Positions 8,137 to 16,262 of a DNA stretch of 52,869 bases are shown here, in pieces; the first letter of the stretch is position 1; each line of letters begins with the position of its first letter. The position numbers and the translations under genes were made by a program. Source of the stretch: Thermoclostridium caenicola. GTDB lineage: Bacteria; Bacillota; Clostridia; DSM-8532. The stretch covers positions 1 to 52,869 of the forward strand of contig NZ_FQZP01000013.1 of assembly GCF_900142095.1 (NCBI RefSeq). Direction: 5' to 3'. The notes under the pieces were generated by a model that was not told the DNA's origin, ran no database searches, and worked only from the letters and a program-made list of their open reading frames with translations.

Positions 8137-10059
8137 ATGGGATACAAATGTGTTTATATGCTGTCTGAAATACAAGAGTATCTGAAAAACACTGTCCTAT
8201 TTGCTTTCGACTTTGAAACGTCACCCCGCGATAAATGGAGGAACGATAAAAGTGCAGCTCTGGATGCTCATAAAGCAGATATTACAGGGATCAGTTTTTC
8301 AGTATCAGAAGGGACTGCTATATATGTTCCACTTAAACATCGTAGCGGGCGAAATGCAGAGAACCAGGCGGCAATATGGGATTATCTGAAATTACTATTC
8401 GAATCAAAAGATGTAATAAAAGTTGCTCATAATCTGGCTTTTGAGTCTATGTTCCTTTACGCAAGAGGTATCGTCCTTCAAAAGCCTTGCTATGACACGA
8501 TTGCAGCATCACAACTTACATTAAAAAGCAAGTGGGAGTTCAGAAGTCTTGCTGACAGCGGATTAAAAACGCTTGCACCTGCACTCTGCAAAGCAGAAAT
8601 GACAGAATTCTCAACGGTTACTGAAGGTCGGTTTTTCGATGAATTGAACCCTCAGGATGAGAAGACTGTCCGCTACGCTTGTGCTGACAGCGACTACACT
8701 CTTCGCTTGTATCATGTTTTCAATCAGTGGTTTGATAGATTTTTACCCAAACACAGAACTATTGTGGAAGAGGTAGAATCGCCTACATCAGTATATGTCG
8801 GGATAATGAAGTATAACGGCATATTGGTGGATAAGTCAGCCATGCTGAAGAAACAAGCGGAAGCCGCAGAAAAGATTGTCAGTATCAGAAAAGAGATTAC
8901 CGGAATTATCGGCAATGTAGAGATTGGGGCAAATGCTTCAACTTCAGCATTTAAAAAATATCTTTTTGTGGATCTCGGTCTTCCGGTCATGAAAACGACC
9001 GCAAAACATCAGGAAGCTGCCGATGATGAAACCATGATCCTATTAAAAGGATGGTGTGAATCCAACAGGCCTGAACTTGCTCGCTTATTTGAACTGGTGC
9101 AGGAATACCGCAAGTGGGGAAAACTCAAATCCACCTATATAGACGGGTATCTTCGATTTATTGATGAGGATACCGGCAGGATTCATCCGGACCTTATACC
9201 ATTGGGGACAGAGACAGGCAGATTTGCGTCAAGAAACCCGAATATGCAGAATTGTCCGCAGAAAGACAATGACCCAATAGGCGTACGGAAATTTATCATT
9301 TCGCCAGCCGGAAAGGTTCTTTTATCCCTTGACTTTTCACAGATAGAACTGCGCGTCGGAGCGTTTTATTGCAGGGACAAACGTATGCTGGAAACCTATC
9401 GTACTGGCGGTGATATCCATGCTCAGACCACTTCTGTTATTTACCGCATTCCTTTTGAGGAGGCAGCAGACAAAAATGCTCCACATTATAAAGAGCGTAG
9501 GACCATTGCAAAGAACTGCAATTTCGGTGTGTTCTATGGCCTGTTTCCTACTGGCTTACAGAGAACACTTAAATTTAAAGCTGGGCTGAACCCAACTTTG
9601 TCCGAATGTGAGACCATCATTCAAAACTTGAAATCCGGATACCCCGGTCTTGCCAAATGGCAGGATGAGGTAAAAAAGCGGGCTGCTGTAAGCTGCTATA
9701 CAGAAACATGGCTGGGCAGGCGAAGATACCTGCTGGGAATTCGGTCATCAGATTGGGGCAAGAAGTCGTTTGCCGAGCGGTGCGCATTAAATACACCTAT
9801 TCAAGGTACAGCGGCAGATATTCTAAAGCTTGCCTGTGGGCGCATCATCAGTGGACTTCCCGAAAGGCTCTGGCTGAAACCTATACTGCAGATACATGAC
9901 GAGCTGGTTTTTGAATTACCGGAAGACAAGGCGGACGAAGCAGTTGTTTTTATAAAAGAGTGTATGGAAACACAACCCTTCCCTGAATTTGATGTACCTA
10001 TTGTGGCAGAGGCTTCGGTAGGGAGAAATTTTGGAGAAATGAAAGAAATGGAGGATTGA
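8137..10059 (+). CDS. Phage DNA polymerase I (family A) with 3'-5' exonuclease domain
   Basis: 640 aa, start at the ATG 6 nt after AAAGGAG. The N-terminal DnaQ-like exonuclease shows ExoI FDFET (D25, E27) and ExoIII YACADSDY (about 180). ExoII reads HNLAFESMF, with Glu where Asp is more usual. Polymerase motifs follow: A LDFSQIELR (about 397-405), B RRTIAKNCNFGVFYG (about 450-464) and C IHDELVF (about 584-590). No 5' nuclease domain, as usual for phage enzymes. It should replicate the phage genome together with the PrimPol-helicase downstream. Confidence 0.96.
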   Translation: MGYKCVYMLSEIQEYLKNTVLFAFDFETSPRDKWRNDKSAALDAHKADITGISFSVSEGTAIYVPLKHRSGRNAENQAAIWDYLKLLFESKDVIKVAHNLAFESMFLYARGIVLQKPCYDTIAASQLTLKSKWEFRSLADSGLKTLAPALCKAEMTEFSTVTEGRFFDELNPQDEKTVRYACADSDYTLRLYHVFNQWFDRFLPKHRTIVEEVESPTSVYVGIMKYNGILVDKSAMLKKQAEAAEKIVSIRKEITGIIGNVEIGANASTSAFKKYLFVDLGLPVMKTTAKHQEAADDETMILLKGWCESNRPELARLFELVQEYRKWGKLKSTYIDGYLRFIDEDTGRIHPDLIPLGTETGRFASRNPNMQNCPQKDNDPIGVRKFIISPAGKVLLSLDFSQIELRVGAFYCRDKRMLETYRTGGDIHAQTTSVIYRIPFEEAADKNAPHYKERRTIAKNCNFGVFYGLFPTGLQRTLKFKAGLNPTLSECETIIQNLKSGYPGLAKWQDEVKKRAAVSCYTETWLGRRRYLLGIRSSDWGKKSFAERCALNTPIQGTAADILKLACGRIISGLPERLWLKPILQIHDELVFELPEDKADEAVVFIKECMETQPFPEFDVPIVAEASVGRNFGEMKEMED

Positions 10060-10063
10060 TGTT

Positions 10064-10885
10064 ATGAATAACTTACAGGTTTTTAAGAATACAGAATTTG
10101 GAGAACTTAAAGTACTCGTTATTGATGGAAAGGAATACTTTCCTGCAACGGATTGTGCAAGGATGCTAGGATATAGTAACCCTCGTGATGCGATACAACG
10201 CCATTGCAAACCAGACGGGGTCGTGAAACACGACGGGGTCACCTTAACTACAAATCAATATGGTGTCTCGACTGAACAGCATGTTGAACGGACTTATATT
10301 ACAGAGGGAAATCTATATCGTCTCATTATACGTAGCAAACTTCCTGCTGCTGAACGCTTTGAAAGATGGGTCTTTGATGAAGTGCTGCCCACGATCAGAA
10401 AATATGGAGTTTATGCTACAGATAAAGTTATCGAAGAGATGATTTCTAATCCGGAGTATGGTATCAGGATTTTCTCTGAACTGAAGGCAGAACGCGACAG
10501 ACGGAAAGCTTTAGAAATAGAGAATGCAAAGAATAAACAGATTATCAGTGAGTTGAAGCCCAAAGCGAGCTATTATGATCTCATATTGCAAAATAAAAGC
10601 CTTGTGCCGATCAGCAAGATTGCCAAGGATTACGGAATGTCTGGCCGCGCTTTCAATAAGCTGCTTCATGAGCTTGGAGTACAGTACAAAATGGGAAACT
10701 GCTGGCTTTTATATCAGGAGTACGCCGATCAAGGATACACGCAGTCCAAGACTCATGCTATTAATGCAGAAAGAAGCGTAATGCACACATATTGGACACA
10801 AAAAGGAAGGCTATTTATCTATGACCTTCTTAAAAACAAGAAAGGTATATTGCCTGTAATCGAACGTGAACAAAAAAGCGCATAG
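10064..10885 (+). CDS. Phage antirepressor, Bro-N and KilAC domains
   Basis: 273 aa, starting 5 nt after the polymerase stop. The N-terminal Bro domain spans about 5-110 (YFPATDCARMLGYSNPRDAI, later YITEGNLYRLIIRSKL and FERWVFDEVLPTIRKYG). The C-terminal KilAC DNA-binding domain spans about 150-270 (PISKIAKDYGMSGRAFN, then THAINAERSVMHTYWTQKGR). Such proteins control lytic switch genes or bind phage DNA. The name antirepressor is customary; no CI-type repressor target was found in this window, so its actual partner is unknown. Confidence 0.92.
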   Translation: MNNLQVFKNTEFGELKVLVIDGKEYFPATDCARMLGYSNPRDAIQRHCKPDGVVKHDGVTLTTNQYGVSTEQHVERTYITEGNLYRLIIRSKLPAAERFERWVFDEVLPTIRKYGVYATDKVIEEMISNPEYGIRIFSELKAERDRRKALEIENAKNKQIISELKPKASYYDLILQNKSLVPISKIAKDYGMSGRAFNKLLHELGVQYKMGNCWLLYQEYADQGYTQSKTHAINAERSVMHTYWTQKGRLFIYDLLKNKKGILPVIEREQKSA

Positions 10886-10900
10886 GCAGGGGGTAATACC

Positions 10901-11326
10901 ATGAGTATCAGCAAGTTTAACGCGGAAGGATATTACGACCCCACACCTTATGAAGCATTGCTTAGGATTGAGCGAGAGGCCAGGAAAGCGCCTTACAGAC
11001 CGATGGTATTTATCTGCAGCCCATATGCTGGAGATATAGAACGTAATATCCGTAAGGCTCAGGGGTACTGCCGCTTTGCAGTGAGCAGGAATTGCATACC
11101 TATTGCTCCGCACCTCTTGTTTCCGCAGTTTATGGACGACGATGACGAACAAATGCGGGATCTGGGCTTGTTTTTTGGCATGGTGCTGATGTCAAAGTGT
11201 TCTGAAGTGTGGGTGTTTGGCAGAAAGATTACTAAAGGAATGTCCATTGAAATTGAGAAGGCAAAGCAGCGCAGCATTCCGATCCGGTATTTTAATGAAC
11301 GATGCGAGGAGGTGCGGTGTCAGTGA
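10901..11326 (+). CDS. DUF4406/DUF7768-like nucleotide-fold protein
   Basis: 141 aa. VFICSPYAGDIERNIRKAQ (about 31-49), APHLLFPQFMDD and SEVWVFGRKITKGM match the small phage family related to nucleoside 2-deoxyribosyltransferases, with a SPYAG nucleotide-binding-like loop and an alternating beta-alpha fold. The substrate is unknown; a role in nucleotide metabolism during phage growth is plausible from the fold. The stop codon overlaps the GTG start of the PrimPol gene. Confidence 0.8.
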   Translation: MSISKFNAEGYYDPTPYEALLRIEREARKAPYRPMVFICSPYAGDIERNIRKAQGYCRFAVSRNCIPIAPHLLFPQFMDDDDEQMRDLGLFFGMVLMSKCSEVWVFGRKITKGMSIEIEKAKQRSIPIRYFNERCEEVRCQ

Positions 11327-13878
11327 GCATCTCATTCCCTCAAGAACTGGCTGACCGGAAGCAATGGATCTGCTGGCGTCTGGAACCAAACACAAAAGAC
11401 GGAAAAGACAGTAAAATCCCTTATAATCCCTTAACCGGCAGAAAGGCCTCAAGCACTAACCCAAACGACTGGTCGACCCTTGACGATGCGATTGCGGCGA
11501 AAGAACAATACCTCTATACCGGATTGGGTTTTGTGTTCGCAAAAGGAGGAGGCTTAGTAGGAGTTGACATCGATCACTGCCGCGACAAAAATACTGGGGA
11601 ATTAAACGATACCGCCAAGGCTATCCTTGAGCGGTTTCCGTCCTATACGGAAATCAGTCCTTCAGGAACCGGGCTTCATATCTTCTATAAAGGGGAGATG
11701 CCTGCCAAAGGCAATAAAAACACAAAAACCGGCGTTGAAATGTATGCTCACAGCAGGTACTTCACAATGACTGGCGAGCGACTGCCAGGGACTCCTGATT
11801 ACATTACTGAAGATAACGGGGCACTGGCCTGGATACATGATAACTATATCAAAAGTAAGAAGCGGAGCGGGAAAAGTAAGAAAAACCGCAAGAATACAAA
11901 GCTAGAACCGCTTACGGATGAGGAAATCCTGGAGAAAGCCCGGACAGCCGAAAACCATAAGGAATTTAACCTGCTATGGGAAGGAAAATGGCAGGAAGCG
12001 GCCTATCCCAGCCAGTCCGAAGCTGACCTTGCCCTTTGCTGTATGCTGGCTTTCTGGTCGGGTAAAAACAAAGAGCAGATGGACAGGCTGTTCAGAAAAT
12101 CCGGGTTGTTCCGGGAAAAATGGGATACGGTACATCATGCAAGCGGTGCAACCTATGGACAGGAAACACTGGATAAGGCCATCGAAACCACAGAGAACGT
12201 ATACAGTCGCGAGAGCGAGTCAGCTATCTTTGAATATGAGGGCAGGTATTACCGCACTAAAGGCGAAAGCGTGTATCCTATAACAAACTTTATCATCCAG
12301 CCGGTGGAGATGATTGTATCGGAAGACGAAACGCAGATGACCGCCGATCTTGTTACAACCCGCGATGAAATATACCGTCAGACCTTTATGACCACCGACT
12401 TCAATAACATCCAAAAATTTAAAAATATCTTGAACCGCCGGACAATATCCTTAGGCTATTTTGGCTCTGAAGGGGATTTGGAACTGCTGAAGGGTTATAT
12501 ATCCGAAATGGAATGGGTACGGAAGACAGGGGTCAAGGCTCTTGGAATTTATGAGCATGGCGGACGGATGGTCTATGTTTCAACGGACGGCGCCATTGAA
12601 GCGGGAGGTAAAATTGTTGAAGATATTGTGCAGCTTGATAAGTATAAAAGCATAACAACCGATATCCTTACCTTTGAACCATTGACAAAGGAACAGCTTG
12701 TCATGCTTGGAGAGTGGATCCTCAGCTATAACGAACCTATAAAAACGGTGTCAGTGATGGCATGGGTAGCCGGATGCTTTATTAAACCGCATCTTAAAAA
12801 AACAGGCATTAAGTTTCCACACTTATTGCTTGTCGGAGAACAGGGCAGCGGAAAGAGTAATACATTGGAGCGGGTTATTCTGCCGGTATTTTCATGCAGT
12901 AAAATTCGCGCGGCTACACAGGTTACTGCATTTACATTGATGAAGGAATCTGCATCATCAAATCTGATACCACAGCTGATGGATGAGTTCAAACCTTCAA
13001 AGATAGACAAATTAAAGCTTAATGCCTTATACAACCATCTTCGTGATGCATATGACGGGCACGAAGGTGTCCGCGGCCGGGCGGATCAAAGTGCTGTTAC
13101 TTATGAACTGTTGGCACCTATTATTGTAGCTGGTGAGGAATCGCCGGATGAAGCGGCTATCAGGGAAAGAAGCATTGAATTGCTTTTCAGCAAGAAGGAC
13201 TTAAAACCGGCCAGCCACAGGCAAGCATTTTATAAGTTGTGTGCAAAAGCGGATCTGCTGGGCAGCTTCGGTCGGAGCCTGCTGGATATAGCGCTCAGAG
13301 TATCGCCCGTGGATGCGGAGAAATGGTATGAGGAAGCAAAGTCAGAGATATCTGATGAGTTTCCATCCCGTATCGTCAATAATCTCGCCTGTTGCTATGC
13401 CGGATTGAGCCTAGTAAACAAACTGTGTGAATTCCTTAATGTTACATGGTCTGAAGTGTTTCCCATTAACAAAGGGGCGTGTATTCGATATCTTCAAAAC
13501 GGTGTGCAGGAATACTTGCTGGATGGCGGCAGCAACAACAAGACTATTGTAGAACAGACGCTGGAAATCATGGCCCGGATGAAACTGGCTCCGAATCAAG
13601 ACTACACTTTTGATAAAGGAGGCAATGTTATCGGGATTCGTTTCTGTGATGTATATGACCGCTATACCAAGTACAGACGCGATTATGCAATCACAGGTGA
13701 ATGTCTTCCGTATAACCAGTTTCTGAAGCAATTGAGGCAAAGTGACTTTTTTCTGGAGAGCAATAAAACGATGCGTTTCGGGAACGAAACTAAGAAAGCG
13801 TGGGCTCTTGATTTTTCGATATTGAAAGAGCGATGCGATGTGAGCGGCTTTGAGATCACAGATATTGAGCCTCTTTAA
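11323..13878 (+). CDS. Primase-polymerase / SF3-like helicase (bifunctional replication protein)
   Basis: 851 aa from the GTG at 11323, preferred because GAGGAGGTG lies 8-10 nt upstream; an in-frame ATG at 11302 is inside that site. The N-terminal PrimPol-type primase shows catalytic GVDIDHC (D81, D83) and SPSGTGLHIFYKG (about 108-120). The C-terminal half is a P-loop ATPase with LLLVGEQGSGKSN (Walker A about 504-511) and a downstream acidic MDEF motif. Fused primase-helicases of this kind initiate replication of phages and plasmids. The iteron array directly downstream is its likely target (inference). Confidence 0.9.
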   Translation: MSISFPQELADRKQWICWRLEPNTKDGKDSKIPYNPLTGRKASSTNPNDWSTLDDAIAAKEQYLYTGLGFVFAKGGGLVGVDIDHCRDKNTGELNDTAKAILERFPSYTEISPSGTGLHIFYKGEMPAKGNKNTKTGVEMYAHSRYFTMTGERLPGTPDYITEDNGALAWIHDNYIKSKKRSGKSKKNRKNTKLEPLTDEEILEKARTAENHKEFNLLWEGKWQEAAYPSQSEADLALCCMLAFWSGKNKEQMDRLFRKSGLFREKWDTVHHASGATYGQETLDKAIETTENVYSRESESAIFEYEGRYYRTKGESVYPITNFIIQPVEMIVSEDETQMTADLVTTRDEIYRQTFMTTDFNNIQKFKNILNRRTISLGYFGSEGDLELLKGYISEMEWVRKTGVKALGIYEHGGRMVYVSTDGAIEAGGKIVEDIVQLDKYKSITTDILTFEPLTKEQLVMLGEWILSYNEPIKTVSVMAWVAGCFIKPHLKKTGIKFPHLLLVGEQGSGKSNTLERVILPVFSCSKIRAATQVTAFTLMKESASSNLIPQLMDEFKPSKIDKLKLNALYNHLRDAYDGHEGVRGRADQSAVTYELLAPIIVAGEESPDEAAIRERSIELLFSKKDLKPASHRQAFYKLCAKADLLGSFGRSLLDIALRVSPVDAEKWYEEAKSEISDEFPSRIVNNLACCYAGLSLVNKLCEFLNVTWSEVFPINKGACIRYLQNGVQEYLLDGGSNNKTIVEQTLEIMARMKLAPNQDYTFDKGGNVIGIRFCDVYDRYTKYRRDYAITGECLPYNQFLKQLRQSDFFLESNKTMRFGNETKKAWALDFSILKERCDVSGFEITDIEPL

Positions 13879-13888
13879 CCTCAAAAAA

Positions 13889-14158
13889 GGTAACAAGGTA
13901 ACAAAAAGGTAACACCCGAAACGCTGATGAATAGCCACTTGTTACCTATGTTACCTTTGTTACCTCAACTTTATATATACGCGCGAGAGATGAAATTATT
14001 TTTTGAAAAATAAAAAATAAAAAAATATAAATATTTGTGTCTATACCTACCCCAAAAAAGAGGTAACAAGGTAACAAAATCCGCAAATGCGCTTGTAAAG
14101 CGGGTTTGAGAAGTTACCTTTTTAGAAATACCGGGGTAACAAGAGGGGAAAAGGTAAC
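13889..14158. repeat. GGTAAC iteron array with AT-rich core, candidate phage replication origin
   Basis: Eleven GGTAAC hexamers occur in 270 bp. Seven are direct (13889, 13897, 13908, 14062, 14070, 14135, 14153) and four inverted (13941, 13950, 13959, 14113), spaced mostly 8-11 bp within clusters. The two main clusters flank a very AT-rich stretch (about 13971-14045) that could unwind. Location right after the PrimPol-helicase gene supports an origin. The non-coding stretch holds no gene. Confidence 0.7.
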
Positions 14159-14179
14159 ATTTTTGGAGGATAAGCGGTT

Positions 14180-14482
14180 ATGTCTGAAAAGAGTATTGTG
14201 ACTAAAATCCTGCGGTACTTAAAGACAGTACCGGGGTGTTTCTGTTGGAAGGAACATGGCGGTATGTACGGGACAGCAGGAATACCAGACATTATTGCCT
14301 GTGTAAATGGGCGGTTTATAGCTTTTGAAGTAAAAACCCCATCGGGAAAGACAACAAAACTGCAGGAAGCAACCATCAAAAAAATCCTCAATGCCGGAGG
14401 AGTGGCGGCGGTTGTCCATTCGGTAGATGAGGTGAAGGTTATTCTGGAAAAGCATGGCCTTCTGCAAAGAACGAAGATATAA
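14180..14482 (+). CDS. VRR-NUC domain nuclease
   Basis: 100 aa, start 11 nt after TTGGAGG. It is a compact PD-(D/E)XK-type nuclease: GMYGTAGIPDIIACVNGRF holds the catalytic Asp and IAFEVKTPSGKTTKLQ holds the catalytic Glu and Lys. Stand-alone VRR-NUC proteins of this size are common beside phage primase-helicases and probably cut Holliday or replication intermediates. It follows the candidate origin and precedes the late regulator. Confidence 0.9.
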   Translation: MSEKSIVTKILRYLKTVPGCFCWKEHGGMYGTAGIPDIIACVNGRFIAFEVKTPSGKTTKLQEATIKKILNAGGVAAVVHSVDEVKVILEKHGLLQRTKI

Positions 14483-14573
14483 CGAACAAGGAAACAAGCA
14501 CTGCAAAGCAACGAAAAAAAGCACACTGCTTCAAAGATCAAGGTTTTTTATCTTGATTTTTTGGAGGTGCGAT

Positions 14574-15029
14574 ATGCTGATTGCATGGCAGTATTTAGAT
14601 AAAAAAGCGGCTGCTGTTGAAGCTTTGAAAGATTACAGCAGCATGCAGTACATTATCGAGCACAGTGATGAGGATATATATGAAGTTGAAACCCGTATGA
14701 CAAGCCCTCATAGTGCAAAGATTACCGGAGTTCCGGGCAAACACAATCCCAAAAGCGGCGAAGAACGCCTTGCTGCTTGCCTTGACGAGATTGATGTGTT
14801 GAAAGAACGTTACAGGCGGGCATTGGAATATATGGAGTGGTTCAAGCCTGCTTGGGAAGCCCTGTCGGAGGAAGAACAGTTTATACTGACAGAATTTTTT
14901 GTTAATGATGTGAGCAAGACAGAAGCTGTAGCAAACATCGGAGAGAAGCTGTTTCTTGAAAGAGCACAGGTGTACCGCAGGAAAGACAAGGCGCTTAATC
15001 ATCTGGCACTGCTTTTATACGGGAAGTAG
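14574..15029 (+). CDS. DUF1492/ArpU-like late transcription regulator
   Basis: 151 aa from the ATG at 14574 (TTGGAGGTGC 6 nt upstream). The N-terminal helical region (about 1-70) includes a TSPHSAKITGVPGKHNPKSG linker typical of DUF1492 phage proteins. The C-terminal half (about 90-150) resembles a sigma region 4 fold: WEALSEEEQFILTEFFVND, KTEAVANIGEKLFLERAQV, YRRKDKALN. In Gram-positive phages this class (ArpU, RinA, DUF1492) activates late genes. The two promoters with tandem ATGAGAT boxes begin 3 nt after its stop and are the obvious targets (inference). Confidence 0.82.
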   Translation: MLIAWQYLDKKAAAVEALKDYSSMQYIIEHSDEDIYEVETRMTSPHSAKITGVPGKHNPKSGEERLAACLDEIDVLKERYRRALEYMEWFKPAWEALSEEEQFILTEFFVNDVSKTEAVANIGEKLFLERAQVYRRKDKALNHLALLLYGK

Positions 15030-15031
15030 AA

Positions 15032-15076
15032 ATGAGATTTTTATGAGATGTAAAACACAGGTATCCCATATATAAT
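15032..15076 (+). promoter_or_regulatory. Putative late promoter module 1 (tandem ATGAGAT boxes)
   Basis: ATGAGAT at 15032-15038, TTTT, ATGAGAT at 15043-15049, then 21 nt to TATAAT (15071-15076). The boxes are 11 bp apart, one helical turn. The same layout with identical spacing recurs at 15393. A 10-bp palindrome ATGATATCAT (15075-15084) overlaps the expected start point. Confidence 0.7.
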
Positions 15077-15103
15077 GATATCATGAAAAAATGTCATTAA
15101 AAC

Positions 15104-15131
15104 GCATAAGCCCTTCGGGGCTTTTTTATGC
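15104..15131 (+). terminator. Terminator just downstream of late promoter 1
   Basis: AAGCCC, TTCG tetraloop, GGGCTT, then a T run; GCAT/ATGC at the ends can extend it. It lies only about 20 nt past the predicted start point, so it would make a short leader RNA unless bypassed. Confidence 0.8.
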
Positions 15132-15153
15132 CATAAAACAGGAGTGAGGGAAG

Positions 15154-15384
15154 ATGGTTGACAAATGCTTTGGCAGCAACGGAAGGAATGGCTGCAATAT
15201 ACTGACTGTACGCAAGTGTCAGCAAGATAAATGTTCATTCTATAAGAGCACCCAAGATTTAGAGGAAGACAGAAAAAAAGCTTATCTTTTGCTTGCAGCT
15301 TTACCACCCGATATGCAGCGGTATATCTCCGATAAGTATTATAACGGCAGGATGCCATGGGTGAAAAGCAATTGTGCTGTTTAG
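15154..15384 (+). CDS. Small Cys-rich phage protein
   Basis: 76 aa, ATG after CAGGAGTGAGG. The N-terminal third carries four Cys in CFGSNGRNGC and KCQQDKCSF, suggesting a small metal-binding knuckle. The remainder is helical (LEEDRKKAYLLLAALPPDMQ, then RYISDKYYNGRMPW). It sits alone between the two late promoter modules, upstream of the HNH gene, a common location for small zinc-finger proteins in clostridial phages. Function unknown. Confidence 0.75.
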   Translation: MVDKCFGSNGRNGCNILTVRKCQQDKCSFYKSTQDLEEDRKKAYLLLAALPPDMQRYISDKYYNGRMPWVKSNCAV

Positions 15385-15392
15385 TATTCCAG

Positions 15393-15437
15393 ATGAGATT
15401 TTTATGAGATGAAATTCAGTAAAAAACCAAATATAAT
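15393..15437 (+). promoter_or_regulatory. Putative late promoter module 2 (tandem ATGAGAT boxes)
   Basis: ATGAGAT at 15393-15399, TTTT, ATGAGAT at 15404-15410, 21 nt, TATAAT at 15432-15437: exactly the geometry of module 1, while the 21-nt spacer sequences differ. Confidence 0.7.
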
Positions 15438-15459
15438 GGTATTGTGAAAAGTTATGGAT

Positions 15460-15494
15460 AAGCCTTCATGGGATGAACCTGTGAGGGCTTTTTT
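15460..15494 (+). terminator. Terminator just downstream of late promoter 2
   Basis: AAGCCTTCA (15460-15468) pairs with TGAGGGCTT (15482-15490; one G-U) and is followed by a T run. It lies about 20 nt after the predicted start point and just before the HNH gene RBS. Confidence 0.75.
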
Positions 15495-15518
15495 AATACC
15501 CGAAAAGGAGGTGGCCAG

Positions 15519-15878
15519 ATGCCAAGAAAGCCAAAAAGGCCTTGCTCCTTTCCCGGCTGTCCTGAGCTGACGGACGGAAGGTACTGCGACACGCATCAAA
15601 GGCAAATGGATGCTTATTACAACAAATATGAACGAGATCCCCAAACAAGAAAACGCTATGACCGGAGATGGAAACGCATCAGGGACAGATATATATCAGA
15701 GCATCCGCTTTGCGAGGAGTGTCAAAAGTACGGAAGGCTAACACCAGCCGAAGAGGTACATCATATTATCCCTTTATCCAAAGGCGGAACCAATGCAGAC
15801 AGTAACCTTATGAGCCTGTGCAAACAATGCCACTCATCGATTACTGCCCGCGAAGGAGAGCGATGGGCAAGAAAATAA
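15519..15878 (+). CDS. Phage HNH endonuclease
   Basis: 119 aa, start after AAAAGGAGGTGG. The N-terminus has a Cys cluster (CSFPGCPELTDGRYCDTH). The HNH core reads CEECQKYGRLTPAEEVHHII, then NADSNLMSLCKQCHS, giving His-Asn-His plus two CxxC zinc pairs. Short HNH proteins directly upstream of the terminase genes take part in DNA packaging in HK97-type phages. The gene follows late promoter 2 and is followed by the structured repeat at 15880. Confidence 0.93.
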   Translation: MPRKPKRPCSFPGCPELTDGRYCDTHQRQMDAYYNKYERDPQTRKRYDRRWKRIRDRYISEHPLCEECQKYGRLTPAEEVHHIIPLSKGGTNADSNLMSLCKQCHSSITAREGERWARK

Positions 15879-15879
15879 T

Positions 15880-15985
15880 GGGGTCCCCGAAAAGTCGTTT
15901 GACTTTTTGGGGAGAGGAGCAGCCCTGAAGCGGTAAGCCTTTCGCGCTTGCGTGAAAGCGATGAGCGGAGGGCGCTGCGACGAAG
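15880..15985 (+). repeat. Two-hairpin RNA-like element, copy A
   Basis: Hairpin 1 (15880-15914) has CCCC/GGGG outside and AAAAGTC/GACTTTT inside. Hairpin 2 (15939-15958) is CTTTCGCG, CTTG loop, CGTGAAAG. The segment GGGGAGAGGA lies between. Copy B at 29705 keeps both hairpins with compensating base changes, so RNA structure rather than protein coding seems conserved. The rest of this non-coding stretch up to 16089 shows nothing clear. Confidence 0.55.
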
Positions 15986-16089
15986 GGGGGGTCAAAATCT
16001 CTGGTGAAGCAGTTTTGTGCAACGGGCGGGGGGTCACGCGCGAAAAATCGCAGTTTCAAACGGGGTATATCCCCTGTTTATTTTTACAT

Positions 16090-16123
16090 GAATCGAGGTG
16101 ATGTGTATGGCAAAGGACGGTAC
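16090..16123 (+). repeat. 34-bp direct repeat, left copy
   Basis: Identical to 18226-18259: starts GAATCGAGGTGATGTG and ends AAAGGACGGTAC. It covers the RBS and first codons of the small terminase gene. The two copies bracket the reverse-strand sigma cassette. Confidence 0.85.
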
Positions 16124-16214
16124 AAACAGAGGCGGTGCACATACAAGCGATGTGGCTGTAGCAATTAAAAGGTGTCAGGTCAGATTAAAACTATCAAGTA
16201 GATTCTCGGAATAA
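16107..16214 (+). pseudogene. Truncated small-terminase 5' end
   Basis: A 35-codon frame beginning MAKDGTNRGGAH, matching the start of the intact small terminase (MAKDGTSRGGAR at 18243) before diverging and stopping. It has the same RBS region as the intact gene. Best read as the broken or duplicated end created when the 2.1-kb sigma cassette entered this locus. Confidence 0.65.
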
Positions 16215-16250
16215 AAAGGATGGGAGCGGCTTCCACAAACCGCTCCCATT
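16214..16250 (-). terminator. Terminator of reverse-strand sigma cassette
   Basis: TGGGAGCGG (16221-16229) and CCGCTCCCA (16240-16248) form a 9-bp stem. On the minus strand it is followed by CCTTTTTATT, placing it just after the stop of the 431-aa gene. Confidence 0.8.
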
Positions 16251-16262
16251 AAAAAATATACG

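Noticed and set aside
13889-14158. Repeat array considered as a CRISPR
   Set aside because: The repeat unit is only 6-8 bp, occurs in both orientations and lacks unique spacers of constant size; no cas genes.
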